DNA of 49,163 bases from Paracoccus sp. (in: a-proteobacteria) (GTDB lineage Bacteria; Pseudomonadota; Alphaproteobacteria; Rhodobacterales; Rhodobacteraceae), in contig JAUNTL010000013.1 in NCBI GenBank assembly GCA_030538705.1, positions 1 through 49,163 on the forward strand, written 5' to 3'. Positions within the stretch are counted from its first letter, which is position 1. The number at the start of each line of letters is the position of its first letter. Shown here one piece after another: positions 9,786 to 18,960 of this stretch. The notes under the pieces are model-generated. The model ran no database searches, was not told the DNA's origin, and saw nothing but the letters and a program-made list of their open reading frames with translations. Both the position numbers and the translations under genes were made by a program.

Positions 9786-10616
9786 TTATGGCCGCTCGGC
9801 GGCCTTGGCGGCATTCCAAAGCGCGTCCATCTCGGCGAGGTCTGATTCCTCGGGGCGGCGGCCTTGCGCCGATAAGGCCGCCTCGATGGCGCGGAAACGT
9901 CGGGTAAATTTTGCGTTTGCGTCGCGCAGCGCGGCCTCGGGGTCGATCTCGAGGTGGCGGGCCAGATTGGCCATCACGAACATCAGATCGCCGAATTCCT
10001 CGTGCAGATGGCGGGGATCGGCATTGTCGCGCGCCTCGACCAGTTCGGCCGCCTCTTCTGTCAGCTTGTCCAGCACCTCGGCCGGGCCGGGCCAGTCAAA
10101 GCCGACACGGGCCGCGCGGTTTTGCAGCTTGATCGCGCGTGTCAGCGCAGGCAGGCCAAGTGCCACCCCGTCCAGCACGCCCTTTTCAGCCTTGGAAGCG
10201 CGTTCGGCCGCCTTGATCGCCTCCCAGTCGCGGACCTGCTGGGCCGCGGATTTATCGCGGGATTCATCACCAAAAACATGGGGATGGCGTGATATCAGCT
10301 TGTCCGAGATACGCGCGGCGACATCGGCAAAGGTGAACATGCCACGTTCTTGTGCCATCCGGGCATGAAAGACGACCTGCAACAGCAGATCGCCCAGTTC
10401 GGCGGGAAATTCGTCCCAGGCGCCGCGCGCGATGGCGTCGGCGACCTCATGGGCCTCTTCGATCGTATAGGGGGCGATCGAGGCGAAATCCTGTTCGATA
10501 TCCCAGGGGCATCCGGTTTCAGGGTCGCGCAGCGCGGCCATGATTGCGATCAGCCGGGCGATTTCGACTTGGTCGCGGTCATCGCCGGCGGACGGGGCGG
10601 GCATGGTCAGGGGCAT
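9786..10616 (-). CDS. mazG: Nucleoside triphosphate pyrophosphohydrolase
   Basis: Hydrolyses (d)NTPs to monophosphates and pyrophosphate, a house-cleaning and stress function. The 276 residues contain two MazG domains. The first has CPWDIEQDF, EEAHEVADAI (Glu53, Glu54, Glu57) and ELGDLLLQVVFH (Glu73, Asp76). The second repeats the pattern as EEAAELVEA and HEEFGDLMFVMANLARH. The Mg-binding EExxE...ExxD sets are intact in both. A strong AAGGAGAC lies 4-11 bases upstream of the ATG (10621-10628 on the plus strand). It is divergent from yajC. Confidence 0.95.
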   Translation of the reverse strand: MPLTMPAPSAGDDRDQVEIARLIAIMAALRDPETGCPWDIEQDFASIAPYTIEEAHEVADAIARGAWDEFPAELGDLLLQVVFHARMAQERGMFTFADVAARISDKLISRHPHVFGDESRDKSAAQQVRDWEAIKAAERASKAEKGVLDGVALGLPALTRAIKLQNRAARVGFDWPGPAEVLDKLTEEAAELVEARDNADPRHLHEEFGDLMFVMANLARHLEIDPEAALRDANAKFTRRFRAIEAALSAQGRRPEESDLAEMDALWNAAKAAERP

Positions 10617-10767
10617 CGCGGTCTCCTTTTCAGGGGCAGCCGTGCCATAGTGACGGCGCGGAGTCTATCGCGGCTTTCTTGCGTTCTGGCGATGGCGCCA
10701 TTAGGTTGCGCGGCAATTCCGGGCCTGATCCCGTTTTCCCACCACGATCCTGTCGAAAGGACCATTG

Positions 10768-11097
10768 ATGTTCGTGACCCCTGCCTATGCCCAGACCGCC
10801 GGAGCCGGTGGCGCGGGTGCCATCGCGCAGTTCATCCCGCTGATCCTGATCTTCGTCATCATGTATTTCCTGATTCTGCGCCCGCAGCAAAAGCGGGTGC
10901 GCCAGCACCGCGACATGGTTCAGGCGCTGAAGCGCGGCGATCAGGTCGTGACCCAGGGCGGTCTGATCGGCAAGGTCACGGACGTCAAGGATGATGAGGT
11001 CAGCGTCGAAATCGCGCAGGGCGTCAAGGTCCGTGTCGTTCGTGCCACCATCGCGCAGGTCATCAACAAGACCACCCCTGTCGCCGCGAACAGCTAA
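10768..11097 (+). CDS. yajC: Sec translocon accessory subunit YajC
   Basis: Small inner-membrane partner of SecDF in protein export. The 109 residues have one membrane span (about 14-34), then the family motif LRPQQKRVRQH and a basic/acidic soluble domain with GDQVVTQGGLIGKV. The start is ATG 10768 following GAAAGGA at 10755-10761; a TTG at 10765 just upstream is less likely. It is the first gene of a long co-directional block (yajC-secD-secF-Mth938-ccmABCDG), and secD starts 12 bases after its stop. Confidence 0.95.
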   Translation: MFVTPAYAQTAGAGGAGAIAQFIPLILIFVIMYFLILRPQQKRVRQHRDMVQALKRGDQVVTQGGLIGKVTDVKDDEVSVEIAQGVKVRVVRATIAQVINKTTPVAANS

Positions 11098-11109
11098 GGT
11101 CAGGACGCC

Positions 11110-12774
11110 ATGCTGCATATCCCGCTCTGGAGGCGCGTCCTGATCCTGGGCATTGTCGTGCTTGGCCTGTTGCTGGCCTTGCCGAACCTGTTCTATCAGC
11201 GGGTCGAGGCCCATAACGACGCTTTGGCTGAATCGCAAAAGGCCGGCTTTGTCACCGCAGAGCAGGAGGCGGCGATTGCTGCATGGCCCAGCTGGCTGCC
11301 AAGCGGGCTGGTCAATCTGGGGCTGGATCTGCGCGGCGGTGCGCATCTGCTGGCCGAGGTCCATGTCGAGGATGTTTACAAATCGCGCATGGACGGGCTG
11401 TGGCCGGAACTGCGCCGCGCCCTTGCCGATCAGCGCGATACGATCGGCGCGGTCCGCCGGCTGCCGGGACCGGGCGATGAGCTGCGCATCGAGATCGAAA
11501 ATGCCGATCAGATGGCCCGCGCGGTGGAAATCGCGCGCGGTCTTTCGACGCCGGTGATCTCGCTGACCGGGGCATCGCAGTCGGATATGGAGTTTTCGGT
11601 CTCGGGCAATGTGCTGACCGTGCGGCTTTCAGATGCCGAGAAACGTGCCACCGATGACCGCACCATCCAGCAATCGCTGGAGATTGTGCGCCGCCGCGTC
11701 GATGAGGTCGGCACGCGTGAACCGACGATTCAGCGGCAGGGTGGGGACCGCATTCTTATTCAGGTGCCCGGCATCGGTTCCGCGGCCGAACTGAAAGAGC
11801 TGATCGGCACCACCGCCAAGCTGACCTTTAACCCTGTGATCGGCCGCACCACCGATGCCGCCGCGCGTCCGGGGCTGGGCAATGTCGTGCTGCCCTCGAT
11901 GGATGAGCCGGGCGTCTATTACATTATCGAGGACACGCCCGTCGTTACCGGCGAATTGCTGACGGATGCCCGGCCATCATTCGATCAAAACAGCCAGCCG
12001 GCGGTTGATTTCCGTTTCAATGCCGACGGTGCGCGGCGCTTTGGCGCCTATACGACGGCGAATATCGGCCAGCCATTTGCCATCGTGCTTGATGATCAGG
12101 TGATCTCGGCCCCGGTCATCCGTGACGCGATCACCGGTGGCACGGGCCAGATTTCCGGTTCGATGGATGTCGAAGGCTCTACCCGGCTGGCGGTTCTGCT
12201 GCGTGCCGGTGCCCTGCCGGCCGAGATGACCTTTCTGGAAGAGCGCACAATCGGTCCCGAACTGGGGCAGGACAGCATCGACGCCGGCCGGGTTGCGGCC
12301 ATCGTCGGCTTTATCGCCGTGATCGGGCTGATGATTGCCAGCTATGGGCTGCTGGGGCTGTTTGCCTCGATCGCGCTGACGATCAATATGGGGCTGATCT
12401 TTGGCCTTTTGTCGCTGATCGGTGCGACGCTGACCTTGCCGGGTATTGCGGGCATCGTGCTGACCATCGGTATGGCGGTCGACGCTAATGTGCTGGTATT
12501 CGAGCGTATCCGCGAAGAGCTGCGCCGCGCCAAAGGTCCGGCACAGGCGATCGAGATGGGGTATCGCAATGCCATGTCGGCCATCGTTGACGCCAATGTC
12601 ACCACGATGATCATCGCCGGTATCCTGTTCATGATGGGCTCTGGCCCGGTCAAGGGCTTTGCCGTGACGCTGGCGATCGGCATCATCACCTCGGTCTTTA
12701 CGGCGCTGTGGGTAACGCGGCTGATGACGGTGACGTGGTTCGAGCGCACCCGCCCCAAGACGATGGAGGTCTGA
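11110..12774 (+). CDS. secD: Protein translocase subunit SecD
   Basis: Proton-motive-force-driven subunit that pulls exported proteins from the periplasmic side of SecYEG. The 554 residues have an N-terminal span, the LGLDLRGGAHLLAEV motif near 65-80, a large periplasmic domain (P1 region with RRRVDEVGTREPTIQRQGGDRI), and five C-terminal spans with GMAVDANVLVFERIREELRRAK, the RND-type signature. The gene ends one base before the secF ATG, so the two subunits are translationally coupled. Confidence 0.97.
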   Translation: MLHIPLWRRVLILGIVVLGLLLALPNLFYQRVEAHNDALAESQKAGFVTAEQEAAIAAWPSWLPSGLVNLGLDLRGGAHLLAEVHVEDVYKSRMDGLWPELRRALADQRDTIGAVRRLPGPGDELRIEIENADQMARAVEIARGLSTPVISLTGASQSDMEFSVSGNVLTVRLSDAEKRATDDRTIQQSLEIVRRRVDEVGTREPTIQRQGGDRILIQVPGIGSAAELKELIGTTAKLTFNPVIGRTTDAAARPGLGNVVLPSMDEPGVYYIIEDTPVVTGELLTDARPSFDQNSQPAVDFRFNADGARRFGAYTTANIGQPFAIVLDDQVISAPVIRDAITGGTGQISGSMDVEGSTRLAVLLRAGALPAEMTFLEERTIGPELGQDSIDAGRVAAIVGFIAVIGLMIASYGLLGLFASIALTINMGLIFGLLSLIGATLTLPGIAGIVLTIGMAVDANVLVFERIREELRRAKGPAQAIEMGYRNAMSAIVDANVTTMIIAGILFMMGSGPVKGFAVTLAIGIITSVFTALWVTRLMTVTWFERTRPKTMEV

Positions 12775-12775
12775 C

Positions 12776-13750
12776 ATGGCTTGGCGTCTGAAGCTTGTCC
12801 CTGAAGAGACGAATTTCGACTTTTTCCGCTGGCAATGGCTGACCTTTGGCCTGTCGGCGCTGCTCATGGTTGCCTCGGTCGTCATCACGCTGATGATGGG
12901 GCTGAATTTCGGCATCGACTTCCGGGGTGGCACCACGATCCGCACCGAGGCCAGCCAGCCGGTCGATGTCGGTGAATACCGGCAGGCGATTGCGCCGCTG
13001 GATCTGGGTGATGTCGCGATATCGCAGGTCTATGATCCCGGCTTTGGGCCGGACCGGCATGTCACGCAGATCCGTATCCAGGCCCAGGACGGGGCCGAGG
13101 CGATGTCACCCGAGACGATCCAGCAGGTGCTGACCGTGCTTCAGGCTGTGGACCCGACGCTGAGTTTTGCCTCGGTCGAATCGGTCGGGCCGAAAGTCTC
13201 GGGCGAGCTTATCAAAACTGCGATCTATGCGGTTCTGGTCTCGCTCATCGCGATCTCGATCTATATCTGGATGCGCTTTGAATGGCAGTTTGCGGTCGGG
13301 GCCTTTGTCTCCCTGCTCCATGACGTCGTTGTCACGCTGGGGGTGTTCAGCCTGTTCCAGATCAGGTTCGATCTGACGATTATCGCGGCGCTGCTGACGA
13401 TCCTGGGTTATTCGATCAACGACACCGTCGTCGTCTTTGACCGTCTGCGTGAAAACCTGATGAAATACAAGACGATGGCACTGCGCGAGGTGATGAACCT
13501 CTCGGTGAACGAAACGCTTTCGCGCACCGTGATGACCTCGGGCACGACGCTGGTGGCGCTGATCGCGCTGCTGGTGCTGGGCGGCGATGTGGTGCGGGGC
13601 TTTGTCTTTGCCATTACCTTCGGGATCGTGATCGGGACCTATTCCTCGATCTATGTCGCCAAGAACATCGTGCTGTGGCTGGGCGTCAAGCGCGACTGGT
13701 CCAAGACCGATGCAGGCGAGTTGCCCAAGCAGTTCCGGGAAACGCCCTGA
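12776..13750 (+). CDS. secF: Protein translocase subunit SecF
   Basis: Partner of SecD in the SecDF export motor. The 324 residues contain an N-terminal span, LNFGIDFRGGTTIRTEA, a shorter periplasmic domain, and membrane segments with LGYSINDTVVVFDRLRENL, the SecF counterpart of the SecD RND motif. The ATG is one base after the secD stop. Its own stop shares a base with the next ATG (TGATG at 13748-13752), so the following small gene is read by coupling. Confidence 0.97.
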   Translation: MAWRLKLVPEETNFDFFRWQWLTFGLSALLMVASVVITLMMGLNFGIDFRGGTTIRTEASQPVDVGEYRQAIAPLDLGDVAISQVYDPGFGPDRHVTQIRIQAQDGAEAMSPETIQQVLTVLQAVDPTLSFASVESVGPKVSGELIKTAIYAVLVSLIAISIYIWMRFEWQFAVGAFVSLLHDVVVTLGVFSLFQIRFDLTIIAALLTILGYSINDTVVVFDRLRENLMKYKTMALREVMNLSVNETLSRTVMTSGTTLVALIALLVLGGDVVRGFVFAITFGIVIGTYSSIYVAKNIVLWLGVKRDWSKTDAGELPKQFRETP

Positions 13751-14106
13751 TGCGGCTGGCCGAGGCCCGTTACCCCTCGGGGGCGCTGCCCGTCGATGGT
13801 TATGGCCCCGGCTTTTTTCGCTTAGGCGGGCAGGTCATCCAAGGCCCGCTGCTGCTGTCGCCTGCTGGTCAGGCGGCGTGGCAGGGGCTGGACGATCTTG
13901 CCGCATTCGGCGCGCTGGCGGGGCAGGCGGATGTGCTGTTTCTGGGTATGGGTGCCGATATCGCGCGCCCGTCCGCGACCCTGATGACCGAACTGACCCG
14001 CCTCGGGCTGATGCCCGAGCCAATGTCCACGCCCTCGGCCGCGCGCAGCTATAACGTCCTGCTGGCCGAGGGTCGCCGCGTTGCCTGCGCCCTGATCCCG
14101 GTATGA
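13750..14106 (+). CDS. Mth938-like domain (DUF498) protein
   Basis: A 118-residue soluble protein of the Mth938/NDUFAF3-like family. Visible features are [22 protein letters not shown] at the start, [10 protein letters not shown] in the middle and [26 protein letters not shown] at the end, typical of this fold. The eukaryotic member assists complex I assembly; the bacterial role is not established. The start was placed at 13750 because it gives the family's usual N terminus and the TGATG overlap with secF; the open frame runs further upstream inside secF. It overlaps ccmA by ATGA. A member between secF and ccm is common in alphaproteobacteria, as I recall. Confidence 0.88.
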   Translation: MRLAEARYPSGALPVDGYGPGFFRLGGQVIQGPLLLSPAGQAAWQGLDDLAAFGALAGQADVLFLGMGADIARPSATLMTELTRLGLMPEPMSTPSAARSYNVLLAEGRRVACALIPV

Positions 14107-14738
14107 GCCTGCTGGCCGTCCATGACCTGTCAGTTACACGTGGCGGCATGCGCACGCTGGAAGGTCTGGATTTTGTCCTGAATGCCGGGCAGGCGCTGAT
14201 CCTGCGCGGGCCGAACGGGATCGGCAAGACGACGCTTCTGCGCACGATCGCCGGGCTTCAGCCCGCGCTTGCCGGGCGGATCGAGATGATGCCTGACGCC
14301 ATCGCCTACGCCGCCCATGCCGACGGGCTGAAACCGGCGCTGAGCGTGGCCGAGAACCTGCATTTCTGGGCCGCCGTCTTTGGCCGGTCCGAGATTGACG
14401 GGGCGATTGGCGCGATGAATCTGGTGGCACTTGCCGCGCGGCCGGCGGGGTCGCTGTCGGCGGGGCAAAAGCGGCGTCTGGGGCTGGCGCGGCTGATCGT
14501 GACCGGCCGGCCCATCTGGGTGCTGGACGAGCCGACGGTGTCGCTGGATGCCGAATCGGTGGCGCTGTTTGCGGATGTGGTGCGTGCCCATCTGACGCAG
14601 GGCGGGGCCGCGCTGATGGCCACCCATATCGACCTTGGCCTGCCCGAGGCGGGCGTGCTGGATCTGACGCCCTTTCGCGCTGATCCGCACCGCCGCCCGG
14701 CCGCTGTCGCGGCCGGCTTCAACGAGGCTTTCGCATGA
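14103..14738 (+). CDS. ccmA: Heme exporter ATP-binding protein CcmA
   Basis: ABC ATPase of the CcmAB complex in system I cytochrome c maturation, which releases holo-CcmE from CcmC-CcmD. The 211 residues contain Walker [10 protein letters not shown] (36-44), the signature LSAGQ (118-122) and Walker B WVLDEP (139-144), followed by a short C-terminal tail with no extra domain. It overlaps the gene before it (ATGA at 14103) and ccmB after it (ATGA at 14735). Confidence 0.95.
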   Translation: MSLLAVHDLSVTRGGMRTLEGLDFVLNAGQALILRGPNGIGKTTLLRTIAGLQPALAGRIEMMPDAIAYAAHADGLKPALSVAENLHFWAAVFGRSEIDGAIGAMNLVALAARPAGSLSAGQKRRLGLARLIVTGRPIWVLDEPTVSLDAESVALFADVVRAHLTQGGAALMATHIDLGLPEAGVLDLTPFRADPHRRPAAVAAGFNEAFA

Positions 14739-15391
14739 TTGCCCTGTTGGCCCGCGATCTGCGGCTGGCGGTGCGCGCCGGCGGTGGCTTTGGTCTTGGC
14801 ATCGCGTTCTTTCTGATCGTCTGCACGCTGGTTCCTTTTGGTGTCGGACCCGAGGGCGGGACGCTGGCGCGGATCGCAGCCGGCGTTCTGTGGCTGGGCG
14901 CGCTGCTGGCCTGCCTGCTGTCGCTGGACCGCATCTTTGCGCTGGATCATGAAGACGGGTCGCTGGACCTGCTGGCCACCGCGCCCCTGCCGCTGGAGGG
15001 CACGGTCGCGATCAAGGCCGCCGCGCATTGGATTACCACCGGTCTGCCGCTGGTCGTGGCGGCCCCGCTGTTTGGCATCCTGCTGCATCTGCCGGGCGCG
15101 GCTGTACCCTGGCTGACGGCCTCGCTTTTGATCGGGACGCCGGCGCTGTCGATGCTGGGGGCATTCGGCGCCGCGATCACCGTCGGGCTGCGGCGCGGCG
15201 GGTTGCTGATGTCGCTGCTGGTGCTGCCGCTTTACGTGCCGACCCTGATCTTTGGCGCCGAGGCCGCCCGCCGCGGGGCCGAGGGGCTGGACGCGACCGC
15301 GCCGCTGATGCTTCAGGGTGCAATCACATTGTTGACGGTCGCGCTTATTCCCTTTGCCGGGGCTGCGGCATTGCGTATCAACCTGCGCTAA
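14735..15391 (+). CDS. ccmB: Heme exporter membrane protein CcmB
   Basis: Membrane subunit of the CcmAB ABC complex. The 218 residues have about six hydrophobic segments. Family features include [17 protein letters not shown] near 68-84, the cytoplasmic loop that contacts CcmA, and [16 protein letters not shown] near 160. The start lies inside the end of ccmA (ATGA). A 39-base gap separates it from ccmC, the only real gap in the block. Confidence 0.95.
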   Translation: MIALLARDLRLAVRAGGGFGLGIAFFLIVCTLVPFGVGPEGGTLARIAAGVLWLGALLACLLSLDRIFALDHEDGSLDLLATAPLPLEGTVAIKAAAHWITTGLPLVVAAPLFGILLHLPGAAVPWLTASLLIGTPALSMLGAFGAAITVGLRRGGLLMSLLVLPLYVPTLIFGAEAARRGAEGLDATAPLMLQGAITLLTVALIPFAGAAALRINLR

Positions 15392-15430
15392 AGACTTCAC
15401 CCCATCCCCGCAAAACGCTAGGACAGGTTC

Positions 15431-16156
15431 ATGTCGATCTGGGAATATGCCAACCCCGTCAAGTTCATGCGCACATCAGGCGCGGTGCTGCCCTTTGTCG
15501 TCGCCGGCGCGGCGCTGTGTACGGTGGGCGGGCTGGTCTGGGGGTTCCTCACGCCCGAGGATTACAAGCAAGGCTCGACCGTCAAGATCATGTTCCTGCA
15601 TGTGCCCGCCGCGCTGATGGCGATCAATATCTGGCTGATGATGCTGGTGGCCTCGCTGATCTGGATCGTGCGGCGCCACCATGTCAGCGCGCTCGCGGCC
15701 AAGGCCGCGGCCCCCGTGGGCGCGGTGATGACGCTGATCGCGCTGATAACCGGGGCGATCTGGGGCCAGCCGATGTGGGGGACATGGTGGGAGTGGGACC
15801 CCCGGCTGACCTCGTTTCTGGTGCTGTTTCTGTTCTATCTGGGCTATATCGCGCTGTGGGAGGCAATCGAGAACCCTGACAGTGCCGCCGATCTGACGGG
15901 GGTTTTGTGCCTTGTCGGTTCGGTCTTTGCGATTCTGTCGCGCTATGCGGTGAATTTCTGGAATCAGGGGCTGCATCAGGGGGCATCGCTGTCGGTGCAA
16001 TCGGGCGAGAGGATGAGCGCGGTCTATCGCTATCCGCTATATGCGGTGATGGCGGGCTTTTTTCTGTTGTTCGTCGCGCTGTTGCTGATCCGCACCCGCA
16101 CCGAGATCCGTATCCGCCGCACGGCGGCATTGCAGGCCCGCGAGGAAAGAGCATGA
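15431..16156 (+). CDS. ccmC: Heme exporter protein CcmC
   Basis: Presents heme to the chaperone CcmE in the periplasm. The 241 residues have six membrane spans and the tryptophan-rich WWD motif (WGTWWEWDPRLTS, residues 116-128), flanked by the heme-ligating histidines His57 (IMFLHVPA) and His182 (NQGLHQGAS). These are the defining features of CcmC. The stop overlaps the ccmD start (ATGA at 16153). Confidence 0.96.
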   Translation: MSIWEYANPVKFMRTSGAVLPFVVAGAALCTVGGLVWGFLTPEDYKQGSTVKIMFLHVPAALMAINIWLMMLVASLIWIVRRHHVSALAAKAAAPVGAVMTLIALITGAIWGQPMWGTWWEWDPRLTSFLVLFLFYLGYIALWEAIENPDSAADLTGVLCLVGSVFAILSRYAVNFWNQGLHQGASLSVQSGERMSAVYRYPLYAVMAGFFLLFVALLLIRTRTEIRIRRTAALQAREERA

Positions 16157-16305
16157 TCGAGCTGGGAAAATACGCCACTACCGTGCTGACAGCCTATGGC
16201 ATCAGCCTTGCGCTGCTGGGCGCCATCATCTGGCAGAGCATCGCGCGCAATGCCCGCGCCCGGCGTGATCTGGAACGACAGGAAGGGGACCGCCATGCGC
16301 GTTAA
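16153..16305 (+). CDS. ccmD: Heme exporter protein CcmD
   Basis: Fifty-residue single-span protein that joins CcmC and CcmE in the CcmABCD release complex. It starts MIELGKYATTVLTAYG, has one membrane segment (about 10-28) and a basic, charged cytoplasmic tail (ARARRDLERQEGDRHAR), which is the CcmD pattern. Its position between ccmC and ccmG with overlaps at both ends (ATGA before; 11 bases into ccmG) confirms it. Genes this short are easily missed. Confidence 0.9.
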   Translation: MIELGKYATTVLTAYGISLALLGAIIWQSIARNARARRDLERQEGDRHAR

Positions 16306-16840
16306 ACCCCTGATGCTGATCCCTCCGGCGATTTTTCTCGGGCTGGCCTTGTTGTTTTACTGGGGCATGGGCCGGGAGGATCCGACGCGCCTGCCTTCGA
16401 CCTTTGTCGGCCGCGAGGCGCCGGCGGTGCCGCAGACCACCTTGCCCGGCAATACCCAGCTGACTGACGAGATGTTGCGCCAGCCCGGTGTCAAGCTGGT
16501 GAATTTCTGGGCCAGCTGGTGCCCGCCCTGCCGGGCCGAGCATCCGACGCTGATGCAGCTTGCGCAGCAGATGCCGGTCTACGGCGTCGATCTCAAGGAT
16601 CGCGAGGCCGATGCGCTGCGTTTTCTGGCGGCTGACGGCAATCCCTTTGCCGCCATGGCGACCGATCCGCAGGGACGCGGCGCGATTGAATGGGGTGTGA
16701 CCGCGCCGCCCGAAACCTTTATCATCGACGGTCAGGGCCGTATCCTTTACCGCCATGCGGGTCCGCTGATCCATGACGATTACCGCAACCGCTTTCTGCC
16801 TGAACTGGAAAAGGCCCTCGCGGCAGAGCCGAAGGAATGA
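16295..16840 (+). CDS. ccmG: Thiol:disulfide interchange protein CcmG (DsbE)
   Basis: Membrane-anchored periplasmic thioredoxin that keeps apocytochrome c cysteines reduced for heme ligation. The 181-residue form starting at 16295 has an N-terminal anchor (about 5-24), the active site WCPPC (75-79) within VNFWASWCPPCRAEH, and the CcmG-specific GVTAPPETFIIDGQGRI. The start follows GGAAGGGGAC at 16281-16290 and lies within the end of ccmD. An in-frame ATG at 16196 would place a non-hydrophobic stretch before the anchor and is rejected. Confidence 0.95.
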   Translation: MRVKPLMLIPPAIFLGLALLFYWGMGREDPTRLPSTFVGREAPAVPQTTLPGNTQLTDEMLRQPGVKLVNFWASWCPPCRAEHPTLMQLAQQMPVYGVDLKDREADALRFLAADGNPFAAMATDPQGRGAIEWGVTAPPETFIIDGQGRILYRHAGPLIHDDYRNRFLPELEKALAAEPKE

Positions 16841-17877
16841 TGTTCCTGACGCTTGATGATGCAAGGGTCGAACTCGCCAGATATCTGGACCCGCCCCGGA
16901 TCGAGGAAGCCGCGGCCCTGCTCAGCCCGGTCACGGCGCTGATCGCGGCGGATGACGCCCCGCCCGGAGGTCATCAGATCGGTGGCCTGCCGCGTGCGGG
17001 GGCGGATTTCGTCTGGCCCGCGGTTGATGAGGCGGCACTGTTTGCGACCACGCTTCGGGCCGGACATCCCGATGCCAATGCCGCAAACCGCGCCCATCTT
17101 GACGCCGGCATTCCGATGAGCTTTGTCGCCCGGATCGAGCTGAGCGCGCTGGACCGGACCGGCGGCCTGTCGGCGCTGCCGGATCAGGGGCGGCTGCTGT
17201 TTTTCTATGATTTCATGATCGGGTCGTATGAAAGCACTGCCCAGACCGGCCGGGTCATCTGGGACCGGGCCGAAGCGGCGGAAATCCGTGATATTCCTCT
17301 GCCCGCGGCGCTGAGCCGTGCTGCCGGACAGGCCCGCGATGAAACGCGCGCGCTGAACGCCGAATTCGGCACCGGCGAGGATTGGGACGGCTTTGGCACT
17401 GTTTTTGAAACGGCTGCCCGCCCGGCCCGGATCACGCAGGGGGTGGAACTGCCCTCGCCCTATATGTTGCAAGCCGGCGCGGCGCCCGCAGATCTGGTTG
17501 CCGCCATCCGGGGACAGACCGATGACGATGAAGCCCATGATCTGCGCGATCAGTATGAAGAGGCCTATTACGCCCTGATGCCCGAGGACGCGCCGGTCCT
17601 GCGCCTGCTCAGCCTGGCCGTCCCGGAACAGGATGATCCGCGCTACAATGCCGTCGTCACGACCCGTTTTGGCAAGGAGTTTCTGTCCCACGAGGAATGG
17701 CAGCAGCACCACGACCAGATCGACGCGGGCGCGGCGGAATGGGTCACGCTGGCGCAGCTGGATATCGCCGCATGGTTGCAGGATAATGCCGAAGGACAGG
17801 TGTATTTCCTGATCCGCGCCGAAGATCTGGCCGCGCGGCATTTCGACCGTGTGGTGGCGGTTTATCAACAGACCTGA
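16837..17877 (+). CDS. DUF1963 (YwqG-like) protein
   Basis: A 346-residue cytoplasmic protein of the YwqG/DUF1963 family. Recognisable family features are GGLPRAGADFVWP near 49-61, PMSFVARIELSAL near 94-106, LPDQGRLLFFYDF near 115-127, a central acidic segment and the end VYFLIRAEDLAARHFDRVVAVYQQ. The biochemical role of the family is unknown. The ATG overlaps the ccmG stop (ATGA), so it is translated as the last gene of the sec-ccm block, though it need not act in cytochrome maturation. No hydrophobic segment or signal peptide is present. Confidence 0.8.
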   Translation: MMFLTLDDARVELARYLDPPRIEEAAALLSPVTALIAADDAPPGGHQIGGLPRAGADFVWPAVDEAALFATTLRAGHPDANAANRAHLDAGIPMSFVARIELSALDRTGGLSALPDQGRLLFFYDFMIGSYESTAQTGRVIWDRAEAAEIRDIPLPAALSRAAGQARDETRALNAEFGTGEDWDGFGTVFETAARPARITQGVELPSPYMLQAGAAPADLVAAIRGQTDDDEAHDLRDQYEEAYYALMPEDAPVLRLLSLAVPEQDDPRYNAVVTTRFGKEFLSHEEWQQHHDQIDAGAAEWVTLAQLDIAAWLQDNAEGQVYFLIRAEDLAARHFDRVVAVYQQT

Positions 17878-18600
17878 GAGGGTCAGCTGTGACGCGGCTG
17901 GCGCGTCGGGTCGCGGCCATCGCACCGACCGCCGCAGGGCGGCGTCGTTTGCGGTCGCGCTATCCGCCCCCGACCGGTTCGATCTGGCACGGCAGCCTGC
18001 CCCCCCTGCGACATGGTGAACAGGGCAATCCCTTCGCTTGCTGGCACCGCGATCCATGCCGTCCTGCGCCGCGCGATGGCTGATGATTGGCGCGGTGATC
18101 GCGGACCAATGGGGTGAGCAGATCGCCGTCCAGCCGGGGGCATGCCTGCGTGTGAGAGGTCGGGAACCGTGACGGCCCGGGTCCATTTCCTGCGGCGATT
18201 GGTCCGGCCGAGGCGGCCGATCAGGGTCAGGCCGGCGCGAGCAGGCAAGGCAGGCGGATGAGGGCCGCTGAAACCGGCGAAAGACCGGGGCGCAAGCGAC
18301 GCCATCGCGTGATCCTTTGCCCGGCGCAGCAGCGGTGCGTGACGTGGCAGGGACGGCGCGGCGACTTTATCGCGAGGCCGAACGGTTCAGGTCAGATCGG
18401 CCCGGGTCCATTTCCTGCGGCGATTGGTCCGGCTGAAGCGGTCGATCAGGGTCAGGCCGGCGCGAGCGGGATGACGGCCGCTGAAACCGGCGAAAGGCCG
18501 GGGCGAAAACGATGTTATTGCGCGAGCCTTTGCCCGGCGCAGCAGCGGTAGCGTGACGTGGCAGGAACGGCGCGGCGATTTTATCGTCAGGCCGGGCGGT
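17878..18600. other. Gene-poor region with decayed or duplicated sequence
   Basis: No open frame here has convincing protein character. The left half (17878-18170) contains no repeat, tRNA or terminator that I can recognise. The right half is a tandem duplication, listed separately. A minus-strand open frame at 17883-18305 is rich in Arg and Pro, as expected from reading GC-rich non-coding DNA. Confidence 0.6.
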
Positions 18601-18614
18601 TCAGGTCAGATCGG
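18173..18614. repeat. Tandem duplication of about 220 bp
   Basis: Two direct copies lie head to tail, 18173-18397 and 18399-18614, offset about 225 bp. Both begin CCCGGGTCCATTTCCTGCGG and end GGTTCAGGTCAGATCGG, with small indels and roughly 85-90 per cent identity by eye. The right edge of copy 2 covers the last codons of the cupin gene. The junction of copy 1 and copy 2 carries the same TCAGGTCAGATCGG, so the unit seems to include the 3' tip of that gene (minus strand: WTRADLT-stop against WIQTDLT-stop). Confidence 0.8.
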
Positions 18615-18951
18615 TCTGGATCCATTCCGGGCTGTGGTGAATATCCACCGTCCGCAACCGCCCCGGCCCGAGGTTGGTAAAGCGATGGGGCACGCCCCCG
18701 GGACCGATCAGGACATCGCCGGCCGCCGCTTCGATCACCGTCTCGCCAATCTGATAGCGGGCGCGGCCCTCGACGACGATGAAGGTTTCGGCATAGGGGT
18801 GAAGATGCAGGACCGGGCCGGCGCCGACCTCGTCGGTTTCACAACAGACCACGGTGACATCGGTGCCCATCTGCGCCCCGTTCAGGCTGCCGCGCCAGAT
18901 GCCGGGGCGCCGCTGCCAGTCTTTGGGTGTGAAATGCCGGGCTTTGCTCAT
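18601..18951 (-). CDS. Cupin-domain protein
   Basis: A 116-residue single-domain cupin. Motif 1 is GPVLHLHPYAETFIVVEG with metal ligands His49, His51 and Glu55; motif 2 is GDVLIGPGGVPHRFTN with His89. All four metal ligands are present, so a bound divalent metal is expected. Small cupins of this kind include isomerases, dioxygenases and sensors, and the substrate cannot be told. It follows the helicase gene by 9 bases on the same strand, so it is probably co-transcribed. Its last codons fall within a duplicated DNA unit. Confidence 0.85.
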   Translation of the reverse strand: MSKARHFTPKDWQRRPGIWRGSLNGAQMGTDVTVVCCETDEVGAGPVLHLHPYAETFIVVEGRARYQIGETVIEAAAGDVLIGPGGVPHRFTNLGPGRLRTVDIHHSPEWIQTDLT

Positions 18952-18960
18952 TCTTTCTGC

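Noticed and set aside
17960-18000. tRNA T-loop GGTTCGATC
   Set aside because: No acceptor stem or anticodon arm can be built around it.
17883-18305. 140-residue minus-strand frame after the DUF1963 gene
   Set aside because: Arg/Pro/Gly-rich composition, no start signal, and half of it lies in the tandem duplication.
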